A stretch of DNA of 11,685 nucleotides from an uncultured Lachnospiraceae bacterium (GTDB lineage: Bacteria; Bacillota; Clostridia; Lachnospirales; Lachnospiraceae): the NCBI GenBank assembly GCA_947594335.1, contig CANQEC010000056.1:1-11685 (forward strand), read 5' to 3'. The notes below the pieces were generated by a model. It was not told the origin of the DNA. It saw only the letters and a list, made by a program, of their open reading frames with translations, and made no database searches. This document shows, in pieces, positions 1 through 6,767 of this stretch. The position numbers were made by a program, and so were the translations under genes. Within the stretch, counting starts at the first letter, position 1. Every line of letters starts with the position of its first letter.

Positions 1-1143
1 CAGAATGATAAAAATACGATCGCGGTGAGGGAGAATGGTCATTTCGCCTATCACATTTTTCTGGAAAAATCATTTAAGAAGCTGACGGACTGTATTTCGG
101 AGCTGGACCTTCTGGAGCGCAGAGTCTGCATTGTGACGGATACAAACGTGGCCGCGCTGTATCTGGAAGAAGTAAAAGCCTGTCTTTTGCCTGCCTGCAG
201 ACAGGTTGAGGAATATATCATTCCCGCGGGGGAATCATACAAAACGCTTGACACAGTGCGCGGACTGTATGAGCATCTGATCCGGAAAGGATTTGACAGG
301 CAGGATGTTCTTGTTGCGCTTGGCGGCGGAGTTACGGGAGATCTGACTGGTTTCGCGGCTGCTACCTATCTGCGCGGCATACGCTTCGTCCAGATCCCCA
401 CGACCCTTCTTTCTCAGATCGACAGCAGTATCGGGGGAAAGACCGGAGTGGATTTTGACAGCTATAAGAATATGGTGGGAGCTTTTCATCAGCCGGCCCT
501 TGTTTATATTAATATATCGGTATTGTCTACACTTCCGGAGGATCAGTTTGCAAGCGGAATGGCTGAGCTTCTCAAATCCGGTCTGATCCGCGATGCGGAT
601 TTTTATGAGTGGACGATTGAACATATGGGAGAGATAGAGGAGCGTGATAAGGATACGCTTCGCTATATGGTTGAACAGTGCTGCCAGATCAAGCGGTCCG
701 TTGTCGAGAAGGATCCGCATGAAAAAGGAGAGCGCGCAATTCTGAATTTCGGCCATACGATCGGCCATGCCATAGAGAAGCTCAAGAATTTCGAACTGCT
801 TCATGGACAGTGCGTGTCGCTCGGCATGGTTGCGGCCGCCTACATATCGTGGAAACGCGGCTATCTGGATGAGGATGAATTTTATGAGATCCGCGATATG
901 AACGTCGGATTCGGACTTCCGATTACTTTTGACGGCCTTCAGTCGGAGGATATCGTTGCGGCAACCAGAAAAGATAAAAAAATGAATGCCGGAAAGATCC
1001 GCTTTATTTTGCTGAAGAAGATCGGAAAAGCATACATTGATTATGACGTCACGGATGAGGAGATGCTCGAGGCGGTCAATTCCATGAATGCCGCAATGCT
1101 GGAAGAGGAGCAGGAGAGCCCGATTTACAAAGGCACCCGCTGA
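1..1143 (+). CDS. aroB: 3-dehydroquinate synthase AroB (5' end outside window)
   Basis: AroB converts DAHP to 3-dehydroquinate, the second step of the shikimate pathway, using NAD and a divalent metal in the cytosol. The reading frame is open from base 1. A GTG at 25 could start a 372-residue protein, but in-frame sequence continues upstream and no clear Shine-Dalgarno site precedes it, so I treat the gene as 5'-partial. Counting from that GTG, the NAD-binding stretch GGGVTGDLTGF is at 100-110 and IPTTLLSQIDSSIGGKTG at 124-141. The three expected metal ligands are present: Glu181 in GMAE, His244 in FGHTIGH and His260 in LHG. The last 15 or so residues form a tail without recognisable family motifs. 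It is the first visible gene of a + strand operon, 18 bases ahead of lspA. The family call is very secure; only the start is unresolved. Confidence 0.96.
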   Translation, partial: QNDKNTIAVRENGHFAYHIFLEKSFKKLTDCISELDLLERRVCIVTDTNVAALYLEEVKACLLPACRQVEEYIIPAGESYKTLDTVRGLYEHLIRKGFDRQDVLVALGGGVTGDLTGFAAATYLRGIRFVQIPTTLLSQIDSSIGGKTGVDFDSYKNMVGAFHQPALVYINISVLSTLPEDQFASGMAELLKSGLIRDADFYEWTIEHMGEIEERDKDTLRYMVEQCCQIKRSVVEKDPHEKGERAILNFGHTIGHAIEKLKNFELLHGQCVSLGMVAAAYISWKRGYLDEDEFYEIRDMNVGFGLPITFDGLQSEDIVAATRKDKKMNAGKIRFILLKKIGKAYIDYDVTDEEMLEAVNSMNAAMLEEEQESPIYKGTR

Positions 1144-1161
1144 CGTTTTGAAAGGTAAAAG

Positions 1162-1674
1162 ATGAAGAAGAATACGAAAAGCTTTGCATGGGGGATTTTC
1201 TGGTTTCTTGTGCTTACGGCAGCCGATCAGCTTTCAAAAATGGCCGTCTCCGTCTTCCTGAAGGGGCGGGGGAATCTTCCGCTGATTCCGGGGATTTTTG
1301 AGCTGTATTACCTTGAGAACAGAGGCGCCGCTTTTGGGATTATGCGCGGAAAGCAGGCGCTGCTGTCTGTGGTTGCGCTTGTGATCATTTTGTATATTGG
1401 CCTTGTATACAGGAAGATTCCGCAGGGAAAGCGGTATGTGCCGCTTAAGGTCATCTGCGTCATGACTGCGTCAGGAGCTTTTGGAAATGTGGCCGACCGC
1501 CTTATACGCGGCTATGTGGTTGATTTCCTGTATTTTTCTCTGATTGATTTTCCTGTCTTTAATCTGGCGGATTGTTATGTGAGCATCGGGGTCGTTATGA
1601 TGACTCTGCTTCTGTTTACGTATTACAAGGATGAGCCGTTTGGATTTCTGAATCCTTTCCGGCGCCGGGAATGA
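1162..1674 (+). CDS. lspA: Lipoprotein signal peptidase (signal peptidase II)
   Basis: This inner-membrane aspartyl protease removes the signal peptide from prolipoproteins after diacylglyceryl transfer. At 170 residues it has the normal family length. Four hydrophobic segments are visible, roughly residues 10-30, 66-83, 95-110 and 138-155. Conserved boxes are ADQ (Asp22), NRGAAFG (53-59), GNVADR (108-113), VVDF with catalytic Asp121, and NLADCYVSIG with catalytic Asp137. An AAAGG Shine-Dalgarno sits six bases before the ATG. It lies 18 bases after aroB and is probably co-transcribed with it. Its stop TGA overlaps an ATG as ATGA, opening a small ORF (1671-1775). The C-terminus is short and basic (FRRRE), consistent with a cytoplasmic end. 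Confidence 0.96.
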   Translation: MKKNTKSFAWGIFWFLVLTAADQLSKMAVSVFLKGRGNLPLIPGIFELYYLENRGAAFGIMRGKQALLSVVALVIILYIGLVYRKIPQGKRYVPLKVICVMTASGAFGNVADRLIRGYVVDFLYFSLIDFPVFNLADCYVSIGVVMMTLLLFTYYKDEPFGFLNPFRRRE

Positions 1675-1775
1675 GACTGACAGAATATCAAAAAGACCTT
1701 ATCCATGGCAGCGCCCGCTGCCGCGGGCAGTATGAGCGTTCAGGAACGAAGGGGAAGCAATATGCTGGAGTATGA
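1671..1775 (+). other. Possible 34-codon ORF coupled to lspA, overlapping the rluD start
   Basis: An ATG at 1671-1673 overlaps the lspA stop as ATGA. It opens a 34-residue frame, beginning MRLTEYQKDL and ending KQYAGV, that stops at 1773-1775, 14 bases inside the rluD coding region. The arrangement would let ribosomes leaving lspA re-initiate and then hand over to rluD. No good Shine-Dalgarno is visible before it, the peptide resembles nothing I recognise, and the GC hairpin at 1713-1728 lies inside it. It may be a coupling leader or simply chance; I lean toward chance. Confidence 0.2.
1713..1728 (+). other. GC-rich hairpin between lspA and rluD
   Basis: GCCCGC and GCGGGC form a perfect 6-bp stem around the loop TGCC. 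An overlapping alternative (CTGCC-GCG-GGCAG) is also possible. No T-tract follows, so it is not a standard intrinsic terminator. It lies about 33 bases upstream of the rluD ATG and could affect mRNA processing or coupling; a function is not shown. Confidence 0.35.
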
Positions 1776-2733
1776 GGAACTGCGGGATTCAAAAGAAGCG
1801 GAAAAGCTGTGCCTTAAAGCAGCGCCGGAATGTGCCGGGATGCGCCTTGACGTGTTTCTCCAGGAGAGAGCAGAGGGGCTGACCCGTTCTTATCTGCAAA
1901 AGCTGATCCGGGACGGAATGGCTCTTGTGAACGGGAAAAAGGGCAAGGCCGGGGGAAAACTCCGCGCCGGGGATGTGGTTGAGCTGACGGTTCCCGAGGC
2001 CGCCAGCCTGGAAGTATGCCCGGAAGATATTCCTCTCGATATTCTGTATGAGGATCAGGATGTGATTGTCATAAATAAGCCGAAGGATATGGTGGTTCAT
2101 CCAGCGGCAGGGCATTACAGCGGCACGGTCGTCAACGCGCTTTTGTATCACTGCAAAGAGGATCTGTCGGGGATCAACGGCGTGCTCAGACCCGGGATTG
2201 TTCACCGGATTGACAGAAATACAACAGGATCGCTTGTAATCTGTAAAAATGATCACGCGCACAGAGCCTTGGCAGAGCAGCTGAAGGAACATTCCATCAC
2301 GCGCAGTTACCGTGCGATTGTACACGGAAGGCTGGAAGACGACGGTGTGGTGCGTGCGGCGATCGGACGTCATCCGGTGAAGCGAAAGGAGATGGCGGTC
2401 AATGTTCCGAACGCGAAAGAGGCTGTTACGCATTACCGTGTGCTGGAAAAGTTTGAGCGGTTTACCTATATTGAATGCCGCCTGGAGACCGGAAGGACGC
2501 ATCAGATACGCGTACATATGAAAAGCATCGGACATCCGGTGCTTGGAGATGATGTGTATGGTCCGGCAAAATGCCCGTTTCCGGGACTGCAGGGACAGAC
2601 GCTTCATGCCATGACGCTCGGATTTATCCATCCCTCCAAGGGAGAGTATCTTGAAGTGGAAGCACCGCTTCCGGAGTATTTTGAGGCGCTTCTGAAAAAG
2701 CTGCGCATGGGATCAGAAGGGGCGGGAAAATAA
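1762..2733 (+). CDS. rluD: RluD/RluA-family 23S rRNA pseudouridine synthase
   Basis: This enzyme isomerises uridines in rRNA, probably in 23S rRNA as RluD does; the exact target cannot be read from sequence. The N-terminal S4 RNA-binding domain spans about residues 26-80 (MRLDVFL to VVELTVP). The catalytic domain follows: INKPKDMVVHPAAGH (105-119), then PGIVHRIDRNTTG with catalytic Asp151, and the family motif GRTHQIRVHM (244-253). I place the start at 1762, giving 323 residues, because GAAGGGGA lies just upstream at good spacing. An in-frame ATG at 1705 would add 19 Ala/Gly/Ser-rich residues but has no ribosome binding site. The active-site motif is HRIDRNTTG rather than the commoner HRLDKDTSG, a normal variant in Clostridia as far as I know. 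It lies between lspA and dtd in the operon. Confidence 0.92.
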   Translation: MLEYEELRDSKEAEKLCLKAAPECAGMRLDVFLQERAEGLTRSYLQKLIRDGMALVNGKKGKAGGKLRAGDVVELTVPEAASLEVCPEDIPLDILYEDQDVIVINKPKDMVVHPAAGHYSGTVVNALLYHCKEDLSGINGVLRPGIVHRIDRNTTGSLVICKNDHAHRALAEQLKEHSITRSYRAIVHGRLEDDGVVRAAIGRHPVKRKEMAVNVPNAKEAVTHYRVLEKFERFTYIECRLETGRTHQIRVHMKSIGHPVLGDDVYGPAKCPFPGLQGQTLHAMTLGFIHPSKGEYLEVEAPLPEYFEALLKKLRMGSEGAGK

Positions 2734-2756
2734 ACAAACGAAGGAAGGAACATAAA

Positions 2757-3194
2757 ATGAAATTTGTGATCCAGAGAGTAACGGAGGCATCGGTGGAAGT
2801 GGAGCAGAAGATAGTCGGCTCGATTGGGAACGGCTTTCTGGTGCTGATCGGAGTAGGGAAAAACGACACGAAAGCCGATGCGGACAAGCTTGTCCGGAAA
2901 ATGACGGGGCTCAGGATTTTTGCGGATGAGGACGGGAAAACGAATCTGTCTCTGAAAGATGTGGGAGGGGAACTGCTTCTGATCTCACAGTTTACGCTGT
3001 ATGCGGACTGCAGAAAAGGAAACAGGCCGTCCTTTACGGAAGCAGGGGCTCCGGACGCGGCAGAAGAGCTGTATGAGTATATTATTTCCGAGTGTCAGAA
3101 GATCCTGCCGACGGTAGAAAAAGGAGTTTTCGGGGCAAAAATGAAAGTCCGTCTCTGCAATGACGGACCTTTTACCGTAATTCTTGAATCCTAG
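2757..3194 (+). CDS. dtd: D-aminoacyl-tRNA deacylase
   Basis: Dtd removes D-amino acids (and glycine mischarged on tRNA-Ala) from tRNA, a proofreading step in the cytosol. The 145 residues match the usual family length. The two active-site motifs are present: SQFTLYADCRKGNRPSF (77-93, the SxQxT element) and NDGPFT (135-140), which carries the Gly-cisPro pair that reaches into the partner subunit of the dimer. A GAAGGAAGGAA Shine-Dalgarno precedes the ATG. It is the last gene of the + strand operon, 23 bases after rluD. Its TAG stop shares the tetranucleotide CTAG with the stop of the oppositely oriented recombinase gene, leaving no space for a terminator between them. Confidence 0.96.
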   Translation: MKFVIQRVTEASVEVEQKIVGSIGNGFLVLIGVGKNDTKADADKLVRKMTGLRIFADEDGKTNLSLKDVGGELLLISQFTLYADCRKGNRPSFTEAGAPDAAEELYEYIISECQKILPTVEKGVFGAKMKVRLCNDGPFTVILES

Positions 3195-4285
3195 CTGTTT
3201 CGTGCGCTGTCTTTGGAGGAAGGAGTTTCCCTGAGACGGACAGCGGAAGCGGCGCGCCGCCTGCGGTCGTCATCCATCGCAGCGTAATGTTTTCGCGTCG
3301 TGTTGACATCTTTGTGCCCGAGGACGTCGGCCACCAGATAAATATCTCCGGTCTCCCGATAGAGGGATGTGCCGTAGGTACTCCGCAGCTTATGGGGAGT
3401 AATTTTTTTGGTGGTCGTGATTTCTCTCGCATATTTTTTTACCATATTTTCCACAGCCTGGACACCGATCCGTTTGCGCTGGGTGGAATAAAAAAGCGCA
3501 TTCTCATGGCCGGCTACCGGTGTGATGCCTTTTCGGTATTCCAGATATTTTTGCAGCGCGGATTCGACTTCCTCACCGAAATAGACCATCATCTCAGAGC
3601 CGCCTTTGCGCACGACGCGGATTCCGCCGTTTTTGAAATCAATGTCCCCGACGTCAAGGCCGACGCATTCGGAGACACGTATGCCCGTCCCCAGAAGCAG
3701 CGTGACGATCGCAAGGTCACGTTCTTTTGTCTTTTCGTAATAAACCTTTTTCTGACCGGTGAGCTCGCTGCCGCAGTTCTCAATATAGTCGAGAAGTTCG
3801 GCGGTCTCGTCGGCATCGAGACGCACGATTTCCTTGTCATGAAGCTTCGGCATATCAACAAGAAGCGTCGGATTGGTCCGGATCATTTCACGTTTATAAT
3901 AATACGCATAAAAACTGCGGAGCGCCGACATTTTACGCTTTAGTCCGCGTTCCCCGTTCGTCTGAATCCGGTCGTCCTCGGCCGAATCGTAAACCTTCAG
4001 ATATTCCATATATTCCTCAATGTCAACAGCCTGAATCTGATCAAGCAGGCCGACCGTCAGATCCGACATCTGTTTTCCTTTTAATGAAGGATTTTCTGAT
4101 AATAAAAAATTAAAAAAAATCCGTATGTCATATGCATAGGAAATTCTTGTCTTAGCTGATGAAACAGGTTCGATCGCACGAAAATAATCTTTTGCGAACG
4201 GAGGCAGCGTCTTCAAAACTTCTCTGAGCTTTAATGTGTTCTGGATCGTCACCTGATCATGATAAGGAATTGAATGATTGTTCAT
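3191..4285 (-). CDS. Tyrosine recombinase, XerS-like
   Basis: This is a site-specific recombinase of the tyrosine (phage integrase/Xer) family, 364 residues. The N-terminal SAM-like core-binding domain covers about 25-145 (TRISYAYDIRIFFNFLL, DIEEYMEYL, MSALRSFYAYYYKRE). The catalytic domain follows with a full set of active residues: Arg203 in GTGIRVSE, Lys227 in VVRKGG, His298 and Arg301 in HKLRSTYG, His324 in LGHKD and nucleophile Tyr334 in KHY. From memory, the layout and the KERDLAIVTLLL and ITPHKLR blocks resemble streptococcal XerS, the single recombinase that resolves chromosome dimers. No other phage genes are nearby, so a housekeeping or domesticated role is more likely than an active prophage. 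AAAAGGAAAA precedes the ATG. The codons for residues 54-62 contain T8 and T6 runs, and the 5' part is more AT-rich than the rest. A candidate LexA box lies upstream (4344-4355). The exact subfamily is uncertain. Confidence 0.9.
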   Translation of the reverse strand: MNNHSIPYHDQVTIQNTLKLREVLKTLPPFAKDYFRAIEPVSSAKTRISYAYDIRIFFNFLLSENPSLKGKQMSDLTVGLLDQIQAVDIEEYMEYLKVYDSAEDDRIQTNGERGLKRKMSALRSFYAYYYKREMIRTNPTLLVDMPKLHDKEIVRLDADETAELLDYIENCGSELTGQKKVYYEKTKERDLAIVTLLLGTGIRVSECVGLDVGDIDFKNGGIRVVRKGGSEMMVYFGEEVESALQKYLEYRKGITPVAGHENALFYSTQRKRIGVQAVENMVKKYAREITTTKKITPHKLRSTYGTSLYRETGDIYLVADVLGHKDVNTTRKHYAAMDDDRRRRAASAVRLRETPSSKDSARNS

Positions 4286-4333
4286 TTTGATTTTCCTTTT
4301 TTAAATAATAATCTGTCAGAGCAGTACAACAGA

Positions 4334-4360
4334 TCTATACGACAAACACATGTTTTTCAA
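4334..4360 (-). promoter_or_regulatory. Possible promoter for the recombinase gene
   Basis: Read on the - strand, TTGAAA (4355-4360) is followed 15 bases later by TATAGA (4334-4339). Taking TTTGAA as the -35 gives a 16-base spacer. The spacing is shorter than ideal and both hexamers are imperfect, so this would be a weak promoter. It lies 49 bases or more ahead of the ATG and directly after the terminator hairpin of the upstream gene. The dyad at 4344-4355 falls in the spacer. Confidence 0.4.
4344..4355 (-). promoter_or_regulatory. Candidate LexA (SOS) box upstream of the recombinase
   Basis: The - strand reads AAACATGTGTTT, an AAACA/TGTTT dyad with a two-base centre. Its core AACATGTGTT fits the AACRNRYGTT centre of the Bacillus LexA consensus CGAACRNRYGTTCG at every position. 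It differs by one central base from AAACATCTGTTT, which overlaps the lexA promoter in this window. It sits between the putative -35 and -10 of the recombinase gene, where bound repressor would block transcription. No binding data are available. Confidence 0.5.
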
Positions 4361-4364
4361 ATAG

Positions 4365-4402
4365 ATGAGCAGGGACGTCCCCGAAAAGACGCCCCGGCTC
4401 AT
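4365..4402 (-). terminator. Probable terminator of the DUF1002 gene
   Basis: An imperfect 13-position stem with 11 pairs and two mismatches (ATGAGC, GGG and CG blocks; loop 4378-4389) begins 15 bases after the stop codon of the upstream - strand gene. On the - strand it is followed by CTATTTG, a poor U-tract, so termination may be incomplete and read-through into the recombinase gene is possible. Confidence 0.55.
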
Positions 4403-4417
4403 GAAATTAACCCAGGT

Positions 4418-6616
4418 TTATCTGACCGTCAATGTATAGTCGATCATATAGATTGAATTTCCATCCGCGTCAAAATACGTAATCTGGAAAGTTGTTGTGC
4501 CGGTTCCGTTAAATGCTGCGGTAAAGTCAGGCGCATCAGAGGAAAATTCCGTTGTATCAAAGGATACAACAGCCGGATCAGCATCTGAAATGGATGCGCT
4601 TACGGCGCCGAGCTCGGTATCCATCAGAATATGTCCGGTTACGGAGGTACCGGCTGTTAAGAACGGTGAAGTCCGGTCAAGGACAAGGCCGTCGGCCAGC
4701 GTGCTGATGCACCAGTTTTCCGTATCCTCCAGGGCCTCCAGGTGAGCCGTTCCGTCCGCCGATGCGAGCAGATCCTCTGTAAATGTAACATAGAAGGATT
4801 CGTTGGCCTCAAGAGGTTTATTCAGGGAAATAACCATCTGATAACCCGACTCCCAGCCATACTGCCCGAGAAGGTCATAATCACTGATCGGTTCGATCCT
4901 GACACGGTCGGATTCATCCGCCGAGACTGTATCAAATACGGATCCGTCGCTTTCCCTGCTGACTGTCAGAGTACCTGTCCCCGGGACATAATTTTCGTTT
5001 GCAAAACAGATGGTAAGCTCGCTGATCCCTGCCGGCAGCGGTTCAAAATCTGTTGCGTTTGAAGTAACTTCGACAAAACGCAGATCGGTCAGAGGGATGG
5101 CGACAGGCGCCGCTTCTTCCAAAGCCGGGGCTTCGGTAATCTGCTGTTCTGCTTCTTCCGGAAGTATTTCCTCGGGAGAAATTCCGCTGTTATCCTCAGG
5201 AATTTCACTGTATTCATCTCCAATACCGGCATCTGCTCCGGAATTTGCGTCGTCGTCAGAGGAGAACCAGTCAGAGAACCAGCCTCCGTCATCGGAATCC
5301 TCGCCAGAAGGTTCGTCCGCGTAATCCTGACTGCTGTCTGGGGGGAGTTCTTCATTTCCCGCATCCGCCGGCGGGAAAACATCTGTGGTTCCGTCAGGAA
5401 TGTAGTATTCGGAGTCGCTTCCATCAGAAAGGTTTTCATCAGAAAGGTTTCCATCAGAAGGCATTTCCAGGGATTCTCCGGTCTGACCGTTAAAAATGGA
5501 ATCGTCAGCCTGCTCCCCGGGATTTGTCCCGGCATCCGGACTTACATAGATGTCGGTCGCTTCCGGAATCACAATACTATCCTGCGGCGCCTGCGTCTCG
5601 GGAACGGAAGCTTCCGGAGTCAGCGCGCCTTCCGGGATCGCCTCCTGGTTGGTCGCGTCGAAAATAACGGATTCTCCGAGCGCGGAATCATCCGTGGCGG
5701 TCAGAATGCTGTCCTGTGCCAGCGTCTCCGGTTCGGTTTCCTCCTCTTCTGCCGGGGCTCCGGTCTCAGGAACAGCCTCCGTGCTGATGGTTCCGCTTCC
5801 CTCGATCTGCTGCGCGGGAGCATTCTGCGCTGCCGTAAGCGCATCCAGATTATTTTCCACACGTTCAAGCGTGTCTTTCATTTCATCATAATCGTATTCC
5901 TGCTCAGCGATCTTTTCAAGAAGATCTGTGATGAGGGCACGGTCATCATCCGAAAGCGCGACATCCTGATCCTCCGCTGCTTCTTCCACGATATCCATGA
6001 TCTGCTGCTCGTCAATGACATGTCCCTGTATTACCTGGATCTTGGTTTCATTTACAATACTGGCAGCCTGCTGCTGTCCGATTGTGTTTGCCACGGTGGC
6101 CGTGGTGACGAGCTCCTGCGTGGCAACCTCTTTTTTGGAGGTATCCAGAGGGGTTCCGACGGCGGATTCATAGGCCATCAGAATGCCGGTCAAAGCGCCC
6201 GTACCGGACACTTCAAACGGAGCAGCCGCAAGTACCTCGCAGTTCACAACGCCGGATGTGGACAAAGTGGACGCGATCATATTGCTCGTTACCCATGAAA
6301 GGTTTGCGGTTTTTACCTGAATACCGCCGGACGCCGTCGGATTGACCAGCGCGCAGCTGTAGGTTCTTGTTCCGATCTGTTCCAGAGGAACGTATGAGCC
6401 AAGATGATTTCTTTCATCCTGATTTGTGATTGTGAGTGTCTGGAGATTCTGCCCTGTAATGCCGAAATAGCGAAGAATTGCCTGTTTCTGCTCTTCTGAC
6501 AGATCCGCGCCGAGCGTGACGACCTTTTGTCCGTCAGCGAAAACAGCTGAGGACGGAACCGCCGCTGCGGCCAGGCAGACTGCACTCATGAAAACAGCCA
6601 GCAGTTTACGTTTCAT
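4418..6616 (-). CDS. Secreted DUF1002 (YpuA-like) protein with a long acidic linker
   Basis: A 732-residue exported protein of unknown function. Residues 1-27 form a Sec signal peptide (MKRK, a hydrophobic core, likely cleavage after AVFA). There is no lipobox, sortase motif or C-terminal membrane segment, so it is probably released or loosely wall-bound. Residues about 28-262 match the DUF1002 family (ADLSEEQKQAILRYFGI, SWVTSNMIASTL, Gln/Glu-rich helices near the end). Residues about 263-505 are an Asp/Glu/Ser/Pro/Thr-rich linker. Between Arg252 and Arg513 I find no Lys, Arg or His in 260 residues. The linker holds a small SDGNL-type repeat and an aromatic patch, GGWFSDWFSS. Residues about 507-732 look beta-rich and Ig-like, perhaps a binding module; I do not recognise the family. 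The start at 6616 has AGAGAGGT seven bases upstream; an in-frame ATG at 6685 lacks a site and was rejected. It is divergent from lexA and probably monocistronic. Confidence 0.85.
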   Translation of the reverse strand: MKRKLLAVFMSAVCLAAAAVPSSAVFADGQKVVTLGADLSEEQKQAILRYFGITGQNLQTLTITNQDERNHLGSYVPLEQIGTRTYSCALVNPTASGGIQVKTANLSWVTSNMIASTLSTSGVVNCEVLAAAPFEVSGTGALTGILMAYESAVGTPLDTSKKEVATQELVTTATVANTIGQQQAASIVNETKIQVIQGHVIDEQQIMDIVEEAAEDQDVALSDDDRALITDLLEKIAEQEYDYDEMKDTLERVENNLDALTAAQNAPAQQIEGSGTISTEAVPETGAPAEEEETEPETLAQDSILTATDDSALGESVIFDATNQEAIPEGALTPEASVPETQAPQDSIVIPEATDIYVSPDAGTNPGEQADDSIFNGQTGESLEMPSDGNLSDENLSDGSDSEYYIPDGTTDVFPPADAGNEELPPDSSQDYADEPSGEDSDDGGWFSDWFSSDDDANSGADAGIGDEYSEIPEDNSGISPEEILPEEAEQQITEAPALEEAAPVAIPLTDLRFVEVTSNATDFEPLPAGISELTICFANENYVPGTGTLTVSRESDGSVFDTVSADESDRVRIEPISDYDLLGQYGWESGYQMVISLNKPLEANESFYVTFTEDLLASADGTAHLEALEDTENWCISTLADGLVLDRTSPFLTAGTSVTGHILMDTELGAVSASISDADPAVVSFDTTEFSSDAPDFTAAFNGTGTTTFQITYFDADGNSIYMIDYTLTVR
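5421..5465 (-). repeat. 15-base tandem repeat, three units, in the acidic linker
   Basis: On the + strand the units are CCATCAGAAAGGTTT, TCATCAGAAAGGTTT and a diverged CCATCAGAAGGCATT. The period is five codons and encodes SDGNL/SDENL-like pentads on the - strand. The first two units differ at one base, which suggests recent slippage-driven expansion within the linker. Confidence 0.8.
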
Positions 6617-6659
6617 AATCTGACCTCTCTTTCCGTAAATATGATTCATGTATTTCCAT

Positions 6660-6690
6660 GGCTGATCAGCCGCATGATCTGCCAATCAGC
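6660..6690 (-). promoter_or_regulatory. Palindrome/hairpin in the 5' leader of the DUF1002 gene
   Basis: GGCTGATCAGCC (6660-6671) is a perfect 12-base palindrome. A second ATCAGC at 6685-6690 allows an alternative stem near the predicted 5' end of the transcript (CATGCTGAT pairing with ATCAGCCATG with one bulged base). Both lie between the promoter and the ribosome binding site. It could stabilise the mRNA or be a protein site; nothing in the sequence decides. Confidence 0.35.
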
Positions 6691-6698
6691 ATGGGTTC

Positions 6699-6727
6699 AT
6701 TATAACACCGTCCTTTCGAGAATACAA
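6699..6727 (-). promoter_or_regulatory. Sigma-A promoter of the DUF1002 gene
   Basis: On the - strand TTGTAT (6722-6727), a 17-base spacer and a perfect TATAAT (6699-6704) are present. Transcription would start near 6692, giving a leader of about 75 bases before the ATG at 6616. The candidate LexA box of lexA is about 40 bases away and does not overlap it. Confidence 0.8.
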
Positions 6728-6767
6728 GAAAACAAAGCGGACGGAATTATTAAAGGATTTCAAAGAA

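Noticed and set aside
1789..2631. 280-codon open frame on the - strand opposite rluD
   Set aside because: It is antisense to a gene with clear catalytic motifs, has no recognisable domain, and its composition looks like a complement shadow.
3205..3245. Inverted repeat CGCTGTC/GACAGCG downstream of dtd as a possible terminator
   Set aside because: The loop is long (27 bases), it lies in the recombinase coding region, and no T-run follows.
3249..3260. Perfect palindrome GCGGCGCGCCGC near the end of the recombinase gene
   Set aside because: It encodes part of an Arg/Ala-rich tail and is easily explained by codon composition; there is no T-tract or other sign of a terminator.
4286..4417. dif-like recombination site beside the recombinase
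   Set aside because: I found no 28-31 base imperfect palindrome with an AT-rich centre here; the dyad present fits a LexA box better.
6575..6577. Cys14 in the DUF1002 signal peptide as a lipoprotein lipobox
   Set aside because: The residues before it are Ser-Ala-Val, which does not fit the lipobox, and a good signal peptidase I site follows at AVFA.
6617..6685. N-terminal extension of the DUF1002 protein to an upstream ATG
   Set aside because: It would bury the signal peptide after 23 residues, lacks a ribosome binding site and crosses the leader palindrome; the ATG at 6616 has a good site.
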